From Verrucomicrobiia bacterium (GTDB lineage: Bacteria > Verrucomicrobiota > Verrucomicrobiia > Verrucomicrobiales > DEV007), in the NCBI GenBank assembly GCA_030425385.1, contig JAUIAH010000005.1:243904-307903 (forward strand): a DNA stretch of 64,000 nt, written 5' to 3'. Below, piece by piece: positions 63,873 through 64,000 of this stretch. Under the pieces are notes generated by a model. It searched no databases, was not told the origin of the DNA, and saw only the letters and a list, made by a program, of their open reading frames with translations. Each line of letters starts with the position of its first letter. Within the stretch, counting starts at the first letter, position 1. A program made the position numbers and the translations under genes.

Positions 63873-64000
63873 TAAACGGATTTTACCCCCTGCAAATTCG
63901 CATCAATGAGCCACCAGAGCCTTTAGAATAAGGCTATTCACCCTGCTATCATCATTCTAATTCTTTCAATTTGTAGCCATGCATTGTAAATCTTCGTTCT
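63873..64000. other. AT-rich sequence to the right edge
   Basis: No gene can be assigned. AGCCTT/AAGGCT (63918-63935) is a short inverted repeat, and an ATG at 63980 opens a frame that is cut by the window edge after 7 codons; either could belong to a gene beyond the edge. Confidence 0.35.

Noticed and set aside
1..64000. CRISPR array, prophage or integrative element
   Set aside because: No regularly spaced repeats, no cas genes, no integrase, terminase or structural phage genes were found on either strand.

Overview
The window reads as a chromosomal segment of a member of the Verrucomicrobiota, most likely order Verrucomicrobiales. The lineage call rests on two long Verru_Chthon cassette A-type proteins, a PSD1/DUF1549/DUF1553 cytochrome, several giant secreted proteins of the kind common in Planctomycetes and Verrucomicrobia, and a sigma factor fused to a membrane-anchored C-terminal domain. 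No rRNA operon, CRISPR array, prophage or intact insertion sequence was seen.

Layout. 1-18.7 kb holds a truncated neutral-ceramidase-like gene, a 3105-residue subtilisin/beta-helix protein, a divergently transcribed Verru_Chthon cassette A protein, an M13 metallopeptidase and a PSD1-type cytochrome. 18.7-29.9 kb is mostly housekeeping: tRNA-Pro(CGG), a coiled-coil/lipoprotein operon, an SRP RNA, a Fur-family regulator, argH, an enlarged tatC with a zinc-ribbon membrane protein, comF, accD and folC. 29.9-37.3 kb is a tight five-gene minus-strand operon: an ECF sigma factor fused to a transmembrane segment and a Trp/Asp-Pro helical-repeat domain, followed by four membrane-anchored proteins, most of them with the same kind of repeat. 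37.4-42.5 kb is a divergent operon of a large secreted protein, a histidine kinase and an OmpR-type regulator. A sixth relative of the repeat proteins (42.5-43.6 kb) follows a diheme/beta-propeller protein. 46.9-53.6 kb holds a second cassette A protein whose pilin-like N-terminus has been replaced, then a scarred region (duplicated 3' end, short Wzz-like gene, frameshifted repeat-protein gene) and an APC permease. 53.6-58.2 kb has a CotH/lamin-tail secreted protein and an ornithine-cyclodeaminase-family enzyme. 58.3-58.9 kb holds two degenerate genes, including an IS66-type transposase remnant. 58.9-64 kb is a lipoprotein, rplQ-rpoA, an unrecognised ATP-grasp-like protein, ruvA and mscL.

How it may work together. 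Much of the window is devoted to the cell surface: proteins with signal peptides or single membrane anchors, thrombospondin-3-like calcium motifs, and a recurring terminal 'W...FYRVR' module found in four of the large proteins. The most striking possible system is the sigma-factor/repeat-protein operon at 29.9-37.3 kb with its two-component neighbour: a sigma factor apparently tethered to the membrane and carrying the same class of extracytoplasmic domain as the proteins encoded behind it. The function is unknown. All calls come from reading the sequence; no database search was run.
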